Source of the DNA: Vibrio furnissii CIP 102972
GTDB taxonomy: Bacteria; Pseudomonadota; Gammaproteobacteria; Enterobacterales; Vibrionaceae
Assembly (NCBI RefSeq): GCF_000176175.1
Contig: NZ_ACZP01000014.1
Span: 1,426,001-1,490,000, forward strand
DNA: 64,000 nucleotides
Direction: 5' to 3'
This document shows positions 61,311-64,000 of the stretch, piece after piece. The position numbers and the translations under genes were made by a program. Numbering within the stretch: the first letter of the stretch is position 1; the number at the start of each line of letters is the position of its first letter. The notes below the pieces were generated by a model. The model was given only the letters and a program-made list of their open reading frames with translations. It was not told where the DNA came from and ran no database searches.

Positions 61311-61724
61311 ATGGCCATAACATACGAAGAGAAAGTCCCAAGCCCTGCAGAATTTTGCGAGATGCGCGTCAAAGCAGGCTTATCCCCAAAGTCGTTGCAA
61401 GCGGCCACCATTGCACTACCGAATAGTTTGTACGCCGTTGTCATTCGAGATGGCGATGAGTTGATTGCCATGGGGCGCGTGGTCGGTGATGGTGCGTGTA
61501 ATTTTGAGATAGTCGATGTCGCTGTCGATCCACATTACCAAGGCAACGGATTTGGACGAGAAATCATGGAATACATCGATCGTTATCTCGCATCAGTGGT
61601 GCTGGAAGGATCGTACGTGTCGATGATTGCCGACCGCCCCGAGTTTTATGAAAAACTCGGCTATACGCTGGTGGCGCCGGCAAGTCATGGTATGACGAAA
61701 AAGTTTACGCCCCGCACCGCTTAA
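61311..61724 (+). CDS. GNAT-family N-acetyltransferase
   Basis: A 137-residue single-domain acetyltransferase. Motif A is VDVAVDPHYQGNGFGREIMEYI, with the acetyl-CoA pyrophosphate loop QGNGFG (about 80-85); motif B is YEKLGY near 114-119. AAAGGA directly precedes the ATG. Substrate unknown; the short length fits small-molecule acetyltransferases. It is flanked by a terminator shared with the convergent aminotransferase gene. Confidence 0.9.
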   Translation: MAITYEEKVPSPAEFCEMRVKAGLSPKSLQAATIALPNSLYAVVIRDGDELIAMGRVVGDGACNFEIVDVAVDPHYQGNGFGREIMEYIDRYLASVVLEGSYVSMIADRPEFYEKLGYTLVAPASHGMTKKFTPRTA

Positions 61725-61752
61725 ATCGAGTCTGACACAGACGTTTTGGCAC

Positions 61753-61779
61753 AAAAAAGCCCGGCATTGTCCGGGCTTT
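61753..61779. terminator. Terminator between the GNAT and aminotransferase genes
   Basis: Stem AAAGCCCGG/CCGGGCTTT with a 6-base loop; long A run on the left gives a T tract for the minus-strand gene. Confidence 0.88.
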
Positions 61780-61800
61780 CTCATGTGTCATCGCGAACGG

Positions 61801-62949
61801 TTATAGCGTGCGCAGGACCGACGTCAGGCGCTCGGCGGCATCAGCCAGCTCTTGAGGCGTGGAGTTGGTAAAGTTCAAACGTAGTGCGGAAGGGGCGTTA
61901 TCCGGATTCGGGTAGAATACGGGGCTTGGCACCACCGCCACGCCTTTCGCCAGCAGCTGTTTAGCCAGTTCAAACGTGTCGCATTGTGGAATCGTCATCC
62001 ACACGAACATGCCACCGTCCACCGGGTACACTTCACATCCCGCCGGCAATTGTTTGTTCAACTCATGGCACAACACTTGGCTGCGAGATTGATACAGTTC
62101 TCGAATGCGCGTCAGGTGTTCAGGAAACTGCGGATGTTCCAATAGCGCATGCAGCAATGCTTGCATCGGTACGCTGGAGTGCAAATCTGCGCCTTGTTTC
62201 ACTTTGATCATCGGCGTCAGGTATTCGCTGCGGCCAGAGACCGCACCCAAACGCAGGCCTGGTGATGCAATTTTCGAGAAAGAACGCAGTACGATCGATT
62301 TGTTTGGACAGAAATCAGAAACGAGCGGGAAAGCATTACCTTGGAAACGCAACTCGCGGTAAGGCACATCTTCAACCATCACCACATCATACGCTTCGCA
62401 CAGTGCTGCCACTTTTTGGCGTGTTTCTAACGCCCAGCTAATGCCGGTTGGGTTGTGAAAGTCGGGAACCGCATAGAACATTTTCGGGTGTTGGTTGCGG
62501 AACACATCTTCCAATTCAGCCAAATCAGGGCCTTGTGGCGTCTGTGTTACCGTCACAATCTCAGCTTCCACCAAACCAAACACCTGCATGGCGCCTAAGT
62601 AACTCGGGGCTTCCATCACGACTTTGTCGCCAGGGTTGATGTAGGCGCGAGCAATCAAATCGAGGCCTTGTTGAGAACCGGTACACACCATGACATCGTG
62701 GGTTGCTGGCAAATCAAAGTACTGTTTCAAAAACGCAATCAGTGGACCATAACCTGCGGTTGCACCATATTGAAAAACCTCAGGTTTTTCTGCAAGACCG
62801 GCTAAAGTGTCGCGCATCAGATCGATGGGGAATGTTTTTTCATCTGGCAAACCGCCAGCAAGAGAAATGACGTTTGGATCACTTGCCGCAGCTAAAATTT
62901 CACGGATGTAAGAGGACTTGATCTGTTGCAGTGAACGGGCGATTTCCAT
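61801..62949 (-). CDS. PLP-dependent class I/II aminotransferase (2-aminoadipate type)
   Basis: A 382-residue fold-type I enzyme of the MocR-associated/LysN branch, without the MocR DNA-binding part. N-terminal SSYIREILAAASDPNVISLAGGLPDEKTFP, FQYGATAGYGPL, CTGSQQGLDLIARAYINPGD, DFHNPTGISW (Asn contact), EDVPYRELRF, and the PLP lysine in SFSKIASPGLRLG are visible. Substrates in this group include 2-aminoadipate, aromatic or branched-chain amino acids. It is divergent from an AraC-family regulator that may control it. Confidence 0.9.
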   Translation of the reverse strand: MEIARSLQQIKSSYIREILAAASDPNVISLAGGLPDEKTFPIDLMRDTLAGLAEKPEVFQYGATAGYGPLIAFLKQYFDLPATHDVMVCTGSQQGLDLIARAYINPGDKVVMEAPSYLGAMQVFGLVEAEIVTVTQTPQGPDLAELEDVFRNQHPKMFYAVPDFHNPTGISWALETRQKVAALCEAYDVVMVEDVPYRELRFQGNAFPLVSDFCPNKSIVLRSFSKIASPGLRLGAVSGRSEYLTPMIKVKQGADLHSSVPMQALLHALLEHPQFPEHLTRIRELYQSRSQVLCHELNKQLPAGCEVYPVDGGMFVWMTIPQCDTFELAKQLLAKGVAVVPSPVFYPNPDNAPSALRLNFTNSTPQELADAAERLTSVLRTL

Positions 62950-63013
62950 ATGTGCTTCCTGTATTTATGCTTTTTTTATCTTTCGAATAGTACGACTCGT
63001 TGCGTATTTTTGT

Positions 63014-63049
63014 TTGTCCATTTATGCTCAAATACTTGTCCATTTATGC
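63014..63049. promoter_or_regulatory. Direct repeats in the aminotransferase/AraC divergent region
   Basis: TTGTCCATTTATGC occurs at 63014-63027 and 63036-63049, 22 bases apart (two helical turns), directly before the AraC gene. A third partial copy (TGTATTTATGC, 62960-62970) lies near the aminotransferase start. This spacing is typical of AraC-family half-sites. Confidence 0.6.
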
Positions 63050-63059
63050 GATCTCAGCG

Positions 63060-63929
63060 ATGAATCAACAGCACGTCTCTCGAATTAACGATATTTTGTA
63101 TTATATCCATCAAGACATCACCAATGACTTATCCGCTCGACGTCTGGCGGACTTAGCGGCCTATTCAGAACAGCATTTTCATCGTGTATTTAAACAGGTT
63201 GTCGGTGAGTCGATTCATCAATACATTCGCCGCACGCGCATGGAGTACGCGGCCAATCAATTGATGTTTGATGACAGCGCCTCGGTGATTGATATCGCCA
63301 ACAAGTGCGGGTTTAGCTCGCTTTCCTCATTCTCAAAAGCGTTTAAGGCAACGTTCCATATGTCGCCGGGCAATTGGCGACTGGGCGAGCAGCATCTCGA
63401 CAGTCAACCTTATTTGAAGGATCCCGAAGTGGCGGCGGGCTACAATCGCGTTGCCAACCTCGATCTACCGACACCGAAAATAGTGGAAACCAAAGAGCGT
63501 TTCACGGCATACGTGCGCCATCAAGGCTATAACCGTTCGATCCAGCGCGCGTGGTTGGTATTGAAAGCGTGGGCGAAAGAAGAGGGGCGCCCGTTTGATC
63601 AGCACTTTGGCCTGCATCACTCCAATCCCGCTTGGGTTGAATTGAATCAATGTCGATACGTGGCGTGTTTGGCAATTGAGGAACCACTGAAAGTACGTGG
63701 CGTGGTGAATCAAATGACGATTCCAGGCGGGTTACATGCCATGTTCCGGCTGCATGGCGTGTATGGTGAGTTGTTGCCACAAGTGAGCAAAATCTTTGAG
63801 CAATGGCTGCCCACCTCGGGTTATAAGCTGCGTTCGACACCCGCTTATGTCCACTATCACAAGAACCATTTTCTGGCTGAAGATGAGCGGTTTGAAATTG
63901 ACTTCTATCTCCCCATCAGTTTCTTCTGA
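63060..63929 (+). CDS. AraC-family regulator with GyrI-like effector domain
   Basis: A 289-residue regulator from the ATG at 63060; the frame opens at 63000 but that part runs through the direct repeats. The N-terminal AraC domain (about 5-105) has SARRLADLAAYSEQHFHRVFKQVVGES and VIDIANKCGFSSLSSFSKAFKATFHMSPGNW. The C-terminal half (about 140-289) is a GyrI-like/SOUL-type ligand domain (RFTAYVRHQGYNRSIQRAWLVLKAWA; IPGGLHAMFRLHGVYGEL) as in Rob and SbmC. Likely controls the divergent aminotransferase gene and itself. A 16-bp tandem repeat begins at its stop codon. Confidence 0.9.
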   Translation: MNQQHVSRINDILYYIHQDITNDLSARRLADLAAYSEQHFHRVFKQVVGESIHQYIRRTRMEYAANQLMFDDSASVIDIANKCGFSSLSSFSKAFKATFHMSPGNWRLGEQHLDSQPYLKDPEVAAGYNRVANLDLPTPKIVETKERFTAYVRHQGYNRSIQRAWLVLKAWAKEEGRPFDQHFGLHHSNPAWVELNQCRYVACLAIEEPLKVRGVVNQMTIPGGLHAMFRLHGVYGELLPQVSKIFEQWLPTSGYKLRSTPAYVHYHKNHFLAEDERFEIDFYLPISFF

Positions 63930-63967
63930 TTCAATTCATATCTGATTCAATTCATATCTGATTCAAT
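63926..63967. repeat. 16-bp tandem repeat across the AraC stop codon
   Basis: CTGATTCAATTCATAT is present twice exactly plus 10 bases of a third copy. The first copy contains the TGA stop of the AraC-family gene. Confidence 0.95.
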
Positions 63968-64000
63968 GAGTCATCGACACGCAAAAAAAACACGCCAGGG

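Noticed and set aside
60907..61779. Two nearly identical hairpins flanking the GNAT gene as a possible mobile cassette or attC pair
   Set aside because: Both are plain Rho-independent terminators in correct position; no integron core sites or integrase are present.

Overview
The window looks like a chromosomal segment of a Vibrio, most likely of the V. fluvialis/V. furnissii type. The reasons are the roughly 50% GC feel of the codon usage, a VieSAB-like signalling locus, a ViuB-type siderophore reductase, a ToxR-like membrane regulator, a fused periplasmic MsrAB and a phosphonate cluster that contains a PbfA-type enzyme. The species call is an inference. No insertion sequence, prophage, CRISPR array or integron was seen. 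The window starts inside moeA and ends in non-coding DNA after an AraC-family gene.

1-12.6 kb is metabolism and housekeeping: moeA (partial) divergent from folE; a compact ethanolamine module (eutB-eutC-eat, divergent from eutR) with no microcompartment genes; msrAB; fhs behind a PurR-like box; elbB; a LysR regulator; yjjG; rnk; and a cold-shock-domain/DUF1294 membrane protein. 13.6-23 kb is a 2-aminoethylphosphonate (AEP) catabolic island: phnW-pbfA-phnX on the minus strand, then an ABC importer (phnS, phnT, a fused permease), the GntR regulator phnR and an EamA permease on the plus strand. Three near-identical 12-bp operators precede phnW, phnS and phnT. Together these genes would import AEP, convert AEP and hydroxylated AEP to phosphonoacetaldehyde, and cleave it to acetaldehyde and phosphate.

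23-35.7 kb holds an M14 carboxypeptidase, a siderophore-interacting flavoprotein behind a Fur-like box, YdcF-like, DHH and Nudix enzymes, the yejABEF peptide importer, a PPC-domain protein and a TetR/GST divergon. 35.9-45.1 kb is the most unusual block: a VieS-like hybrid kinase, a REC-EAL phosphodiesterase, a REC-LuxR regulator, a membrane diguanylate cyclase and a VieB-like REC-TPR protein in one tight plus-strand array, faced by a LuxR paralogue with a dead receiver. Compared with V. cholerae VieSAB, the VieA functions are split over two genes and a cyclase is built in.

45.3-64 kb holds an S4 RNA-binding protein, a chemoreceptor, brnQ behind a putative leucine-rich leader peptide, cti (fatty acid cis/trans isomerase), a FAN1-like nuclease, a DUF3332 lipoprotein, tRNA-Gly(TCC), a Tat-exported hydrolase, a ToxR-like protein, a SpoU methyltransferase, a Fic protein, a truncated SRA-domain gene, DUF2000, GNAT, a PLP aminotransferase and a divergent AraC/GyrI-like regulator. 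Several genes end in short tandem duplications that copy the stop codon (pbfA, the phn permease, yejF, cti, the AraC gene).
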